Positions 48,906 through 62,006 of a stretch of DNA of 64,000 nucleotides are shown in pieces. Location: positions 186,001 to 250,000 of the forward strand of contig JAJNNY010000027.1 in assembly GCA_022453515.1 (NCBI GenBank), given 5' to 3'. Within the stretch, counting starts at the first letter, position 1. The number at the start of each line of letters is the position of its first letter. This DNA is from Astrocystis sublimbata (lineage: Eukaryota; Ascomycota; Sordariomycetes; Xylariales; Xylariaceae). A program made the translations under genes and the position numbers. Below the pieces are notes generated by a model that did not search any database, was not told the origin of the DNA, and worked only from the letters and a program-made list of their open reading frames with translations.

Positions 48906-51900
48906 TCACATGTCTGCATAGGGTTGGTCATTGTATGGGTGCTGCTGAGCCCCCCTAGACCAGTTACCCCCACCTACAACACTCTCTCTCGAGCCCCAAA
49001 AGTTGTTGTCTCGTGTGCGACGCTCACGTTCGAACTCGGCCCATCGCCTCATCTTGATCTTGCTGCTGTCGAATTCTCCCTCGTACTCAATGCCGGCCTT
49101 CTTCGTCTTCTCACCTGCCGTCTTTCGAGTATCACCCCAGGAGAAGTCGTCAAACTTCCAGAAGGCGTAGACAGGGAGAACGAAGTTCCAGATGGGAAGG
49201 GAGATGAGGTAGATAAACATCCACACGACATATGTCCATGAGTGAGCAGTAATTACGATGAGAACCGCGGGTAAACCAAGAATCAATGCCAAAAGAACCA
49301 GAGGAATAATCTGTACTGTTGGCCCAACGATGGAAATAATAACTACAGCCGTGTTAGATAGGGAGACAAACTCTGGGCATCGATATATACTTACCAACAT
49401 AGAGGGTGAACGCAATAGCCGCTGGCAGCACCAGAGTACCGATCAAGTCGATGAAGACGATGAATTGCATACTAAAGCAGAAAGTACCACAGAGATCCTT
49501 GACGAGAACCAACTCCATGAGGTTGTGGACGGTAGAGTTGATCCATCTTCGACGCTGCGAAAGCAGCACACTGAATTCATCGGGAACCGTCGTCTTGCAA
49601 ACAGCCTGCGGAACGAAGACCTGTTTTCGTTTGGGGAAAGTTCGTAACATAAGCGTAGTAAGGTATCGATCTTCTCCGAGCAACAACAGGTTCTTCTCGT
49701 GTAGGGTTTCGACCACGTTCTCCGAATAATGTTCGACAATATCAGGATTAGCCAAGATGGGAACCCAGAAGTTCTGGGCCTTGGGGGCTTTGATGCGATA
49801 CATGCAGAAGCAACCAGGCAGACAAGTAACACCACCGAAGCATGACTCGAAGGACTTAGCCTGATGATGAGAAATGAAGTACTCAAACACCTGAATAGCC
49901 GTAACCCAGCTGTCCTTCTTGTTGGCAATCTTGGTCTCGCCACACAATCCCATGATATCTGGATCCCGTACCAAAGCGCACAGCATGTGAGTTAAGCTGT
50001 CGGGGAAGATCTTGGTATCGGCATCAACCATTAAAACTGCTTCGTAGAAATCGGGTGAAATGCCGGTGACTTTCCAGAGACCATTGAACATTTCGAACTC
50101 TAACTCTGACATTCGCTCATCAAACATGACCTTCTGGAGGAAAGACATCAAGATGATTTGACTGTCACGCTTTCCTCTGTTGCCGGGCTTAGCCTTAGTA
50201 GACTCATCAGGGGTTCCGCACTTCACGACAAGCATCATAGGCACCCTTTGTTGTTTTTCGACCGGGATAGCAGATGTGGCTCCATAATCGTAGAAACCAG
50301 CATAAACCTTGGCCATATTGTGTCTCTTGGAGCCACTTGCCACAGCAACGTAGGAGAATGCTTCGACCTCATTGGGAGCGACTGTATGGTCTCTCATCAT
50401 CCCCAGACACACGTCCGGAGTCGACATTGCTTCGCCCTTTCCTTTGATGAGACCATCGCAGATGACGAGAATAACCTTGTGGCTGTTAGGGTAATCAGTC
50501 ATGGCGATTGAGTCCAGCGTGGTACGGAGACCAAGCTCGCCCTCGGAGTAGGCAGTCACCAAACAGATAGAATGGATCAGGGGGAAGCCAAATGGTTGGT
50601 AGTCAGAAGGGGGCTGGGGAACCACAGCTTCATGAATGAACCCAGCAGGGCCGTATCCATCCATGGGAGCGGGGGCAGCATCATAAGTGTTAGATCTGAG
50701 CATGCTGGCCCTGCTGTCATTGCCTTGTCTGTAGATCGAGGTCGGGTGAAGCAAAGGCCCTGTAGATGCCTGGCTCGCCATCGTTGTGGGCATAGGTGGC
50801 CGAGCGCTTCTTTCACTCCCGGGGCCGTACATAGTAGAGAAACGCGAGGTTGTAGGTAAGAAAGTGCTGGTACGCTTGCTGATCCTATCAGAGCCAGATC
50901 CATTGTAGCTACTGCTGATATCCCCAGGCATCCGTGGTGGCGCACGATAGATGTCCTCGGTCCAGTCCTCGATTTGCCGTTGGCGCTTCTTCTTGTCTGC
51001 ACTCTGCGAGGTCTTGGCTGCTGCATACTTGCGGCTGAGGAACCATTGGAACAGGAGTGCTAGGCCAAATCTAGCGGCGACCACAGCTAGAATAAGAGCA
51101 AGAGACACGTAAAGAACAACTTTGGACGCAATGCATCCAACCGTCTCTGTGTCCACAGTCCCGACCTTGATAATCTCCTCCAGACACTCAGCAATTCGCT
51201 TGTCGTCAGGATTGGAGAACGCCCTAGTTATATCACGTCCCCGGATTGCTGCGTTCGCGGCGCTGTTCTTATTCATCAGCTCCTTAAAACGGTCGGGAAA
51301 TTTTACGTCGTCCTCGTTGAGCCATCTTAGCAAGTCCAAGTCCAGAACCTGACCGGAGTATACAACCAAGTTGCGTGAGTTGTTCTTCAGGTCATCCCAT
51401 GTGAAGAAAACATCGCCAGTGCTCTTCAGCTGGAGATAAAAGGTGTCTCGGGCCTTCTGGGTCGTGTGGCACGACCATCCCTCGTAGAAGGGGGAGGTGA
51501 AGTTTGGCTTGGTTGTTCCATCTTGAGCGAATGTCGTACAAGGGAAGTACCACGCCAAATCGCCTTTGCTATTGGTGGGGATGGCAGAGTTGTCGGCGGC
51601 GGAGATGAGTCCTTTGCACTTCCCGTTGACATTCTGGAACATGAAACTTCCATCACGGCTGCCATATCTCATGTTGGGAATGTCGTAGAGTACATTAGGG
51701 AAACGGCCGTCTGTCCGCAACGGAATACCATCTGCGGGAGGATGAGCCGATCCATCCAAGTTGTAGGCGGTTCCATGGAATATCATGAATTCTGGGCCAA
51801 CCTCATTGATATGGAGGCGGACGCCGGGTGTCGAACAGACCACTTGGGTAAAGCCGAAAGTGAGGAAGCCGATGAACGTCATGAGATAGAGAATGATACT

Positions 51901-52617
51901 GATCAACCCCATCTTCTCTCGCCAAGCTCTGCGTTGTGCCTTTGACCGAAAGCCACAGCAACTGAGAATGAAATCCGGACACCAAAATGTGATGACGGCA
52001 CAGTAGCCATTCCAGAGAGTTGGGGGCCGGATTGTCTCCTTTGGCTTGTTCCGTTTCGATTCCTTGGCCAACTTGGAACCGCCATGGCTGGAACGTCGGC
52101 GGCGCGAACGATGGGCTCTGGCCTTCGTCTTCTCCGCGTCACCGTCGCGCTTTCGTGGTGGCGAGCTATCCGAGGTCGCGCCCAAGCTTTGTTCCCCAGA
52201 TAGCTTGGCACTGCTGTCCGCGTCCTCGTAGATGGGATCGTTGCCCGTCGACGAGGGAAGAGTGTCCATCTGCGCAGCATGCTTTCGGTAGTGGTAGTTT
52301 GGATGATCTTTGTCTATGCGGTTGCGTTCAGGGCGTATCAGACTCCTCTTGCGCGTCGGCACTCCATGCTCGGGGGCTTGTTCATCGGTCGGCGACAGAG
52401 GCTGTCTGTCGGCCATGGAATCGGGTGTTTGAATCGTCTCAGCGAAGGAGTTTCCAGACGCAACACGGCGGTGTTGGCTTGGGCGACGAGCGGACACGGG
52501 GAAGTAGGTTCCCGTCTCGACATCGGCAGGGCGGCTGCGTCGTGCGGGCGATACTCGATACGAATTGCGCGAGTCGTATGATGGGCCGTGGGACCCAGGC
52601 CTCTCAGGAAGAGACAT
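48906..52617 (-). CDS. Class IV chitin synthase (Chs3-like)
   Basis: Membrane glycosyltransferase (GT2) that makes cell-wall chitin from UDP-GlcNAc. Exons on the minus strand are 52617-49395 and 49342-48906 (3660 nt, 1219 residues, the normal class IV length). The N-terminal 200 residues are basic and disordered. Hydrophobic segments lie near 236-258 ([19 protein letters not shown]) and 500-527, flanking an extracytosolic region with several NxS/T sites. Catalytic residues are D865/D867 (VDADTK), E982-D983 ([10 protein letters not shown]) and QRRRW at 1021-1025. Membrane spans between about 1035 and 1145 form the translocation channel, followed by [13 protein letters not shown], the conserved segment of the Chs3/class IV group. 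There is no myosin motor (class V/VII). The Chs3 group needs an SKT5/Chs4 activator; a matching gene lies 7 kb away in divergent orientation. Confidence 0.95.
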
Positions 52618-55600
52618 TATGCTGCGCGGACGGTCAAGTTAGCAGATGATAGCGCACGCTGATCATTGACGAGTATGGGCTCCATGGGCTTCGGGGTAGT
52701 GATGCAAAGAACCGTGACCAGGTACGAACGAAGGACGAAGGACGAAGGGATCACGAACGAGAAGTTGGCCCCTGAGGACCTTGCTTGGCGTCTTTGTCAC
52801 CTGCGGAATTGCTCAAGAAATGATCAAAAATAGATACAGCCTATGCACGCATGACAAGGACCTGAATGAGCGATATTGAAGGCCAGTTGACTGACGATGG
52901 GAAATAACAAGACAACGAGCGTGATGGTGACGGTGGGGATGGTGGTGATGGTGATGGAGGTGGAAAGATGCGCGATGGGGGCGACAGACCAATGGGCAGA
53001 ACGCTTTCAGTCCGGGAACCGTCCTGAAAGGTCTTGTTGTGACGGGCAACAGACAGGGCCCACCGGCGTGTTGGGATGCGGGCTTTTTCCCACTAGCCAC
53101 TTAACGCCTGATGCAGTGGCGCTTATGGGGGCCTCTCAGCGAGGCGTCCAGGGCATTCAGTGAGGCGAGTGCCCTGTCGTTGTAAGTAACCTTGTCACCG
53201 GGCGGTCTTGGCTGTCGGTCGTTGTCGGTTGTTATCGCGCAAAGATCGTGGCATACAAGATCGTGGCCCGTAAAGAGCAAAGAGCAACGTGCAAAGAGCA
53301 AAGACCGGCTATTGCGACGAGCCGCGATGCTGTGGTGTCTAAGTTGTGTCTCGCCCAAAACCTGCCTGCCCTATCAAGCATGGGCGTTCAGGTACTACCA
53401 GTGAATTCTGAACCGTGTTGTATTACGAGTACAAGTGCGTGGCCTGTGAGCTGTATCAGTACCTTGAGTTGATGTAGCATCACGATGCTTATATGCGAGT
53501 AAGTACTTAACTGCGCGTACCTGATATACATGTGTGTTGCTAGCAAGCCCAGCCAGTACAGGTAAGTTCCTTGTGCAAGGGCCAGCCGTACCCCTGCAAT
53601 TGTTTCTGTTCTGCGATCTGGTTCGAGTCCGCTGGAATGTTAAAACAAAAAAAACACTTTGAACTGGAATCGTAACACGACGGTTTTCAATGAACCATGT
53701 GACAGATGAAACGCCACCCTAATAGATCGTATGCCACTTGGGTTAGGTGAGATGTGGGTTGTCTGGCTGGAGCGTTCGAGAAACTGCACGGGTGGCGGCA
53801 TGAGAACTGCGACGACTAGACCTTTATGTTTATGGCCCGCGGGGTTTCAATTTTGTATATTCGAGTTAGCACGTCTGTGATCAGGATCTCGAACATGGAT
53901 AACATCTGCGACGGGACAAGACGAAAACGCTTGAGAAATATCAATATGTCATACATACACCAATTAATCTATCTACAATACAACAAGTACTCTCTCTCAC
54001 TGAAACAGCAGCTGGCGCGTCTTACTAAGATAAGAATGACTGCTGCAGAGGTTATGATCACAAAATGGGAAAGCAATGGCGGTTTGGCTTAGTCGTTTAG
54101 AGCGCGGTCGAGAAATGCTCCCGCCACATAGAACAACGTGTTTCTGAATTATGTCTTGGTCAGTAAATTGAAGGCTGGGTTCGAAAACAACACAGTAAAG
54201 GCGTTTTAGGAACTCATTCTCGGTGTTCACTGTATTCGATGGGTCTCGCAGGTCTTTCGCCATTCAATGAACACCTCGCATACAGCAAAAGTTACCGTAG
54301 AGCATAGATACGAACCCTACCGAGCCTACCTACCGAGGTAGTTCAGGTTACGATATCTCAATATCGCGTATTATTCTCTCACGGCATTAAACATTTACTA
54401 CAGATATTCGGGGCGAGAGCTGGGTAGCTGAGATATTGAGTTTAGGGCTGCAGAACCTCCCGAGACTAAGTATGCTGCATTAGAACTCTTCGCGCTGCCT
54501 CCTTTCTCTTCTGCGTCGTGGCAAGGGACATATGCATCAAGACGTAAAGTAGAGGCTTTCGAGGGAAGTACCTGGCTGTAAAATTGCTTTCAGATGTAGA
54601 GGGATGCTGTTGTTGGCTAGCACTGCGATAGTCTGTCTGATCTAAGGTAGGACAGCTATTGAATCGAGTTCATTGGCCTGCCTTTGCAGTCTCCTGGTCA
54701 CTTTACTAGTACATAGTATGCCGCATCGCTTCCATGTCATGAGATGCTTATTTTGTCCAAACTGGCCACATCTGGATGTGTTATTGAGTGCCGGCAACCC
54801 ATGTAGAGCTAAGCAGGTAGGTACCTATGTCGAATAGTCTCAACGGCGAACTTGCAGCATATGACGTCGTTGTCTATCTCTTGGTGATGCATACTCACAG
54901 ACCTCTCAATCTCTTGAAAGACTATGCGATCGAACATGATGTAGGTAGATACAAGCAATTTGTATCAAGTAGAGCTAGTGGGACCGTCGACGATCATCAT
55001 GCGATCTGGCATGCCAACTTGCTTTGCCAAATCTCTCTTAATTGTCCCCATTTGTTTGTGACGAGTGCCAGCACATACTTAGCCAGATATTACCACTTAC
55101 ACCAAAGATCGCGCGACTTCTTAATTTCTGGTCAATCACCCGATGCAACATCCTCAACTGCTCCTGCGTCGGTCCTGAAAGGCTGTTCGGGACGCAGCCT
55201 CGGCCGCACGGGTTTGGCAAGTCTCGAAATCTTGGTGACAAGATGGCAATGCCCGGTCCTGACCGCCGTCTGCGCCAAGGGAGAGAGTCTGGGGGGACTC
55301 GGGACGATCTTTGAACTTGGTAATTTTCTCCTAATGCACGGCAGCTTAGCGGATGCAACTCTATGTACGTAACGTGCATGCACTGCCAGGTGGTGTTGCA
55401 CGTAGAGTACGCGCGGGAGTTACCTATCCAGCTCTTTCTTCATACTCCGTACTATTCGTACGGGTGCAATTGGTCCGATTGATGGGATTGTCAGCGCTTG
55501 TTTCCCACCACGTTGAACGCAACTGCGCCAGTGCTTGTTTGGGTAGGAGGTAGGTACAGATACACGTGCTTGAAACTACCTACCTCGTACTACCTATCCA

Positions 55601-55912
55601 GAGGTGAGAAGTTAGGACGTACTCGTAATTATTGCAGGCGAATTTTCAATCTTCCTAGATCCCAAATAATCTGACAAACGTGGAGATGGTAATACCCGTA
55701 CAATATCAACGTATAAAACTCACGGAAGATTAGACAAAACCTGCACACTATGCAATGGATGCTTAAGCTCTCAAGGCTCCTCAAGCTGATATAATGTGAT
55801 ATAAAAATGTTACTATGTACCCATACGTAAGTAGATCTCTTTCCGATTGATCCGATCAACTTGAAATGGCCCACTGAATGGTCACGCTCTCGTGGTGGAC
55901 GAGGGGGGCCCG

Positions 55913-56169
55913 CGGTGGAAGCATTAAGTGTCCGGGTCCCCAGCTACACACACCTACTTTGCTACCTAGTAAACAACTCGACAATGGATATAACTATGTC
56001 AATTCTACGATTGAAACGTTAAAAGTTAAAACATAGTATTCTATACTATTAATCTATATTCCATTCTATTTTAATAATAATTCACTCGTTATGTGTTGAA
56101 TTATTAAACATTAACAAAGGTAGCTTGTGAGGTATGGGCGGGGACCCGGACATTTAGTCCTTCCACCGC
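55913..56169. mobile_element. Candidate MITE: 30-bp terminal inverted repeats around an AT-rich core
   Basis: The left arm at 55913-55942 starts GCGGTGGAAG and ends TGTCCGGGTCCCC. The right arm, read on the minus strand from 56169 to 56140, starts and ends the same way. Of 30 positions 27 match, and two of the three differences are transitions. Between the arms, about 55980-56120 is over 70 percent A+T and has no open frame. Length 257 bp, GC-rich arms, AT-rich core and no coding capacity are the build of a non-autonomous DNA transposon. Six G residues flank both sides (55904-55909 and 56172-56177), but a clean target-site duplication cannot be set. Superfamily unknown. Confidence 0.7.
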
Positions 56170-58601
56170 ATGGGGGGATACGAGAAATGTCTTTGGTAGG
56201 ATTGTCGGGTTGGCAAGCTCTCTTTCCACCTACTTACTTGGGCAAGTACTACCTCGCTACCTAGGCACTTTGAGTGTCCGACTGTGGCATTTCGTGTCGA
56301 GGTCCGCCAAGTTCACACTTAAGTAGAATCGATGGCGATACGCTATCGTGAAGAGTTAAACTGTTTTTGACCTACAGCTGTGTTTAGAGGGCTGTTTGGT
56401 TGGCTACGCCAAAGGCACGCTAAACTGGGCAGCTGAGGCTGATGCGGTGACTCAAAATTGTGATATCAACACGATGGCAACCTGAGTATAGTTTGCGTTC
56501 TAGTGGGATATAAAGCCTGCCTAAGTACCTAGGTAGGTAGCGACCAAAGTGGATAAATATATACATTTTTCTTGTGATCACACGGCAGAGTCGTAAATAC
56601 AATATGTGTACGCTGCTTGGACACCACATGCTAGTAGTACCTCTACGCCTCATGGATTGGAGAAATTTAAAAGGATGTGAAGCAGTGTTCTAAGCTACGC
56701 ATAAGCATTGGATGAGATGCCCGCCGTATCTGGTCATTGATACAGCTTTCTGCCTCATTTGCACCTGGTGCATCAGTCTCAATGAAGAAAGATTTGAGCA
56801 GGTGAGCAACCTGATAACTACCTTGCAATGAAAATCTTGAGAATTTATGGTTTAGCGTAAGCTGACGAGAATTCGTTCCTAATGAGCTGATCTTACAAAT
56901 GCTCGCAAATGTAGCTGCATTGGACTTCAATATCGTCTGCAGCTACGAGTACGCAGAACGGCGGTGTCGATTTCTCTCTCTCTGGCTCTCTCACATACAT
57001 ACCTACACACTTTTCTCTTTTTTTGACGTCTCAAGGGACTAACTACCGACACTCCAACACTAATTGAGGGGTTGTGCGAACGCGACCAGTGAGGAGGGGA
57101 TAAGAGCAAGTAGTACCATTGCTTTCGGTTCCTTGGCAGCCAAATCCATACTGGAATACGAAGAAAGAACAGAGCCGTCTTGTGCAGAGGCGAGCCAGAA
57201 GGTATTGTTTTACTCTCCATTCCCCACTTCGATGACCGTAGCGCGCTACCAATACGAATGACGCCCCGCTGTAGTCTCACTTTGGCTCTTTTCATGTAGC
57301 TGACATCAAATTGCGATTCCTCGTCCCCGGGTGATCTGCAACAAGTCGACCCCCGGGTTGGCTGCTTCGTGGTGGCTGGGGGCCCTACTCTGTCAGAAAA
57401 ACTGGCACGGTATGTTGAGAAAAACGAAACAGTTGCACTCCGGCTTTTAATATATCCATGATGTGAGACTCAGTTGAATCTTGGTATAAGTAAAACCGTT
57501 ACTACTCGTATTGATGTTCAATACTGTATTGCTAGTAATGTGTGGTGAGTTTGAATGTTCCTAGCTAAGGAAGGTCCTGATAAGGTATCAACAGAGTCAG
57601 TCGCACGGTGCAGGAGGTCGCAAAGTTGCCGATTGATGGACATGGAATTCTGCCGAGATGGATGCGACAGGCACGAGGCACTTGCCTACTTGCACCTGCC
57701 CCTCGGTTCCTCCACAAAGGTGGTTAGTGAGCACTGGCGGGCTAAATTGTGCTGGGTGGATCAATCGCATCTTTCAGCAGGAGCTCTAGAAGGATTCTGA
57801 AACATATTCAAGTCTGAGTCGCCCTAAGAAACAATTGACGTATGTGCACTTTCCGTTCTAAAAGTAGACACGGGCCTGCACCCAGGCACCTGTGAGCATG
57901 TCTCAGATGTCTTGCTTGGGAGAGTTTCCCTACGAAGCTTAGCTTGGCTCAGCCTCTCGCAAAAGTCCACACCACCCATTATCCTCAAAGAAGGGAGACT
58001 GAAGTCGAAAATCAGGGTCGTGAGGCATGACCAAGTGACGGTCAATAGACGTGGAGGCTATACTCCATAGTACAGTACTAGTCCCATGTCATGCAGTCGT
58101 TAGTGCCCTCTAGCAGGTGTCTGCAGGTACCTGCTCGCGTCTAAGTCCCTCCAGCACTCGGTCCAGAGCTGAAGAAGCTGCTAAGCGCCGCCATGCATAC
58201 CTCGGAATTATTATCTCGAAGCTGGAGGTTACCTGAAAAGTACTCGTACGCTTCTTTGTGGAGAGGCCCTGACTGTACTTACGGTATGAGGGTGCTGGGC
58301 GCGCGACCCTAGAGGACCCTGAGAGCTGACGAGTTGCTTGCGCCAGCGACGCTAGGTAGCGACCCTGTATTCAGGATGCACGGAGTACCACGGAACACAA
58401 AACGGAGGTAGAAAGTCACCGCAGACAAGGCAGGCGGCTGCAGACAGCGAGGCCCAATGGGCTCTGCGCTCTGAGACACGCTGCGCCATTGCTCGCTTGC
58501 CCTGTCTGTTTTCTGCAGGTATACTATAGGGAGAGATACCGACCGTTACTGTGGATGCTGCACCACGCCGAAGGTACCGGCTAACACCAGTCGACCTTAC
58601 A

Positions 58602-58624
58602 GTACCTTAGGTAAAGTAAGGTAC
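58602..58624. promoter_or_regulatory. Perfect 8-bp hairpin upstream of the SKT5-type gene
   Basis: GTACCTTA, a 7-base loop, then TAAGGTAC. It belongs to the TACCTA/TAGGTA word family common in this DNA. A regulatory role is only possible, not shown. Confidence 0.3.
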
Positions 58625-58907
58625 CACATTTATATTGTTAGTACTGTATACCCAAGGTACATACCGACTTTAAAGTTTCCATGTTGTAGGAAGCCAGGAA
58701 GGTTCAAGCTGCTGCTGCTTGAGGTGGTTACCTGTGCAGGTACCTTATAGCACTACCTACTGCTACTACTACTCAGTAAGTATAGGTGGTAGGTTCACGG
58801 TATTACCCAGCAGCCCTGCTTTCAAGGTTGCTTGCTTGCTCCTTGTCACAAAGTTGCACCACATCTATTAACACCACCACCAACACCAACCACCAAAAGT
58901 ACCACAC

Positions 58908-58926
58908 TGCTGCTGCTGCTGCTGCT
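58908..58926. repeat. TGC trinucleotide repeat
   Basis: About six TGC units in the presumed leader of the SKT5-type gene; a second, shorter CTGCTGCTTCTTGCTG run follows at about 58940. Confidence 0.8.
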
Positions 58927-59680
58927 CGTCGTCTGTCTGCCGCTGCTGCTTCTTGCTGTCGTGTCGCATTGATCTTTTGATTGACGGACGCCGCTGTCCA
59001 AACTTGTTTCTCCCGACAGCCTGGCCCCAGCCCGCAGACAACCTGCCAACCTGCCAACCTGAGTCAAGTTTCATCATCGCCATCGCCATCCCGGACCACC
59101 CATAGCCATATCCATCACCTTCCTTCCAATCCGCCACCGTACCTCGCCATCGTCGCCGGCTCTGCGATATCCTGTCGCTTCCATTGTCTTCCGACCTTCT
59201 CCCTCCGTCGTCGCGCCAGAAATATTGCATAGACAGCAATCACATAGACACACACACGTTGTCGGTGGTATTACTTGAAGCCCGAGAGCACCATTGCGGC
59301 ATTGCGGCATCCCGTTCGTCGGCTCGGTTTCACGCATCTTTTAGTACGACCTCCAGTGCGACCTCCTCCACACACCGCCGTACACCCATTGCTGTGCCCG
59401 CAGACCCTCCCCAGTCTCCTACGTCGCACACGTACGTCCTGCCTCGTGCCGGATCGGGATCTCATTGTGCTGGCCCAACAGTCTCGATATATCTCCGAAC
59501 CGATGTATGTCACGGCGATACATTGAATCACAGGGAATTTGTAGCTCGCGTGCCACCGGCGTAACGCTCACCACCCCGATAGTGACCCCGACGAGGTAGC
59601 CTTCGGCCCCATCCAAGTCGAGGCCCAGCCCAAGACCGTCGGGCAATTTTCCAGGCACGGCCGATAGTACTGCTTCCGCA

Positions 59681-62006
59681 ATGGCGACCACAACTGCGGC
59701 ATCGCCACCGCGATCAGTGCAACGGAAGCCTGTGGCAGCGACTGGGTTGTCACCAGAGCAGCCGGGATCACCAGGGCCGAACAGGTCGGGAGCATCTCAC
59801 AGTGAGAATCGGAACGCAATGGCTACAACGCCTAGCACCGGGTCACCTGTTGCGCGGAAGCCCGTGAACCGGAGTTGGTCAGGGGGCGGAGCTATTGACA
59901 ACGGTCACGCCAGAAACATAAGCCACACGTCAATCCAAGATCGAGAGCTACCTAAATCTCCGGGCGCACCTACACCACCGCCTCACAGCCCCATGCACAT
60001 CCCGCCTCAGCAACGTGGAGCCCCGACTAAGAAAATGAGCCTTGACAAGCCCCTGCCTTCAACATTTGCTGTAGAGATACCGCAAAGCACAGGCCAAGAA
60101 AGGGCGATGAGTCCTAGCATCTTGCAAATGAGCATCAACAACGGGTACAGCAACGTTGGAAACATAGAAGATATCAGACTAAGTCACGACACAAACCGGC
60201 AGAGCCGAGAATCCGACACGACGGTCAGCACTCGCCAGCAGGCATCGACCGATTCATCTGTGGAGACCAGTGCCAGCTCGCTATCAGGGGGTCTCAACGA
60301 GATGCTGGAAAGCCTTGCTACGTCGGAAAATACATCTATGAAGGAATCCCTCGCGGGGAAAACCATTCCAGAGGAGTCATCTATTCCGCCGCTGCAATAC
60401 CATCACCAGCCTGCGCGCCCTCGGGTCTCAAGTGTCCCCCTAGAGGCCGCTTCGCGCAGTGCGTCTACGCCCGACGTCTCGGAAGGGGCCTCGGGAATTA
60501 ATCGTCACCTAACGCCTAATTCGTTTTATGTGAGGAGGGGCTCGCTACCACGACCACCCTCGTCATATTCCCTATATTCAGATTTTGGCCCGCGAGGCCT
60601 CTCACCTGCCCTAGGTGTTCCCCATTCTCGTGCGCCTTCTGCTCACAACCGCAGATCACCCGACAATAGAGCCTCGACTTATGGAGAGCTGCTGAATATT
60701 CCCTACCCACAGCCTGCCCCAGCTCCCCTCACAATCGACAATTCGTATCTACGCAACAATGTGGGAAATAACGCCTCCCTGTTGAGCACACAGAAAACAC
60801 TAGATATGTACAGGCAAAATGTGAAAAAGACCAACGACTTTTCCATCCAATATTCTTTCGCGGTATTCCTAATATCTACAGCCCAGGAGCAGGGCCTCGA
60901 CTTCGATGAACCTGTTCGGAAAAAGTCAAATTCGAAACATGACATGCAGAAGGGTGGCGACGAATCATCTTCCACGGAGTTGGTTCGGGAGGCTAAAAGT
61001 ATTCTATCGAGGTTGGCGAACGGTGGCTATCCGTTCGCCCAATACTACCTTGCCGACGGATATGCGTCGGGTCTTTTTAATAAAGGCAAGGAAGACTACC
61101 ATGCAGCTTTTCCCCTCTTCGTCCTTGCCGCGAAGCATGGTCACGCCGAGTCGGCCTACCGGGCTGGATTGTGCTACGAATTTGGATGGGGCTGTAGAAA
61201 AGATCCAGCCAAAGCAGTTCAGTTCTTGAGATCAGCTGCATCAAAGAATCACCCCGGCGCAATGACAAGACTTGGAAAGGCGTGCCTGTCCGGGGACTTG
61301 GGTGAGAACCGATACCGGGAGGGCGTCAAGTGGCTCAAGCGGGCAACCGAAACAGCTGATGGCATGTATAACTCGGCTCCCTATCAGCTCGGTGTCATGT
61401 ATGAGACGGGCTATGGAGACGATATCTTCAAAGACGAGAGTTATGCTGCTGAGTTGTTCACCCAAGCTGCCGAGCTCAATCACCCAGAGGCCTCATACCG
61501 AATGGGTGATGCATATGAGCACGGGAAGCTGGATTGCCCTCGCGACCCGGCTCTTAGTGTTCACTTTTATACCGGCGCAGCGGAAACTGGCCATCCCGCC
61601 GCCATGATGGGTCTCTGCGCTTGGTATCTGGTTGGAGCAGAGCCCATCCTCGAGAAAGACGAGGAGGAAGCTTACGAATGGGCACGCCGGTCCGCAGAGC
61701 TTGGTAAGTTATCTTTTGTCTCACGTACCCCCGGCATCAAGGCTAATCAAGACTTCAGGATATGTCAAAGCCCAGTACGCCGTGGGATACTTCACTGAGA
61801 TGGGCATTGGATGCCGTCGGGACATCCTAGAGGCCAATGTGTGGTATGTCAAGGCAGCGGACGCTGGCGACGAACGCGCACAACAAAGACTACAAGCTAT
61901 TCGTCTAGCTGTCAGTGGCGGAACACCCATGGATGTTGCGCCACCCAAGAACGGGAAAATGCGGAAGCACTCGGGCAAAGAGGATGAAAAGTGTGTTGTT
62001 ATGTAA
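59681..62006 (+). CDS. SKT5/Chs4-type chitin synthase activator (Sel1 repeats, CaaX box)
   Basis: Activator and bud-neck/septum anchor of Chs3-type chitin synthase in yeast; the same role is inferred here. Exons are 59681-61703 and 61759-62006 (2271 nt, 756 residues). The first 400 residues are Ser/Pro-rich and disordered. The conserved core begins near SLLSTQKTLDMYRQNVKKTN, followed by at least six Sel1-like repeats from about 450 to 724, for example AQYYLADGYASGLFNKGK, ESAYRAGLCYEFGWGCRKD, PYQLGVMYETGYGDD and AQYAVGYFTEMGIGCRRD. The last four residues, CVVM (Cys753), form a farnesylation-type CaaX box, as in yeast Skt5. The intron falls inside the last Sel1 repeats; without splicing the CaaX tail would be lost. 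It is divergent to a class IV chitin synthase, its expected partner. Yeast also has the related Shc1, so orthology is at family level. Confidence 0.92.

Larger units (their letters stand above)
52618..59680. other. Large divergent intergenic region between chitin synthase and SKT5-type activator, about 7 kb
   Basis: No gene supported. A 181-codon frame at 54827-55372 has no recognisable content. The region holds the candidate MITE at 55913-56169, scattered TAGGTA/TACCTA words, and a perfect hairpin at 58602-58624. The last 800 bases before the activator are a pyrimidine/CA-rich leader with a TGC repeat at 58908-58926. Repeated AAAGAGCAAAGAGCA occurs near 53274-53310. Confidence 0.55.

Noticed and set aside
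53590..53645. Perfect B-box word GGTTCGAGTCC
   Set aside because: The bases around it cannot form a T-stem, and no A-box or T-run terminator is present.
54827..55372. 181-codon plus-strand open frame
   Set aside because: No domain, no splice partners, ordinary-looking random composition; about what chance allows in 64 kb.
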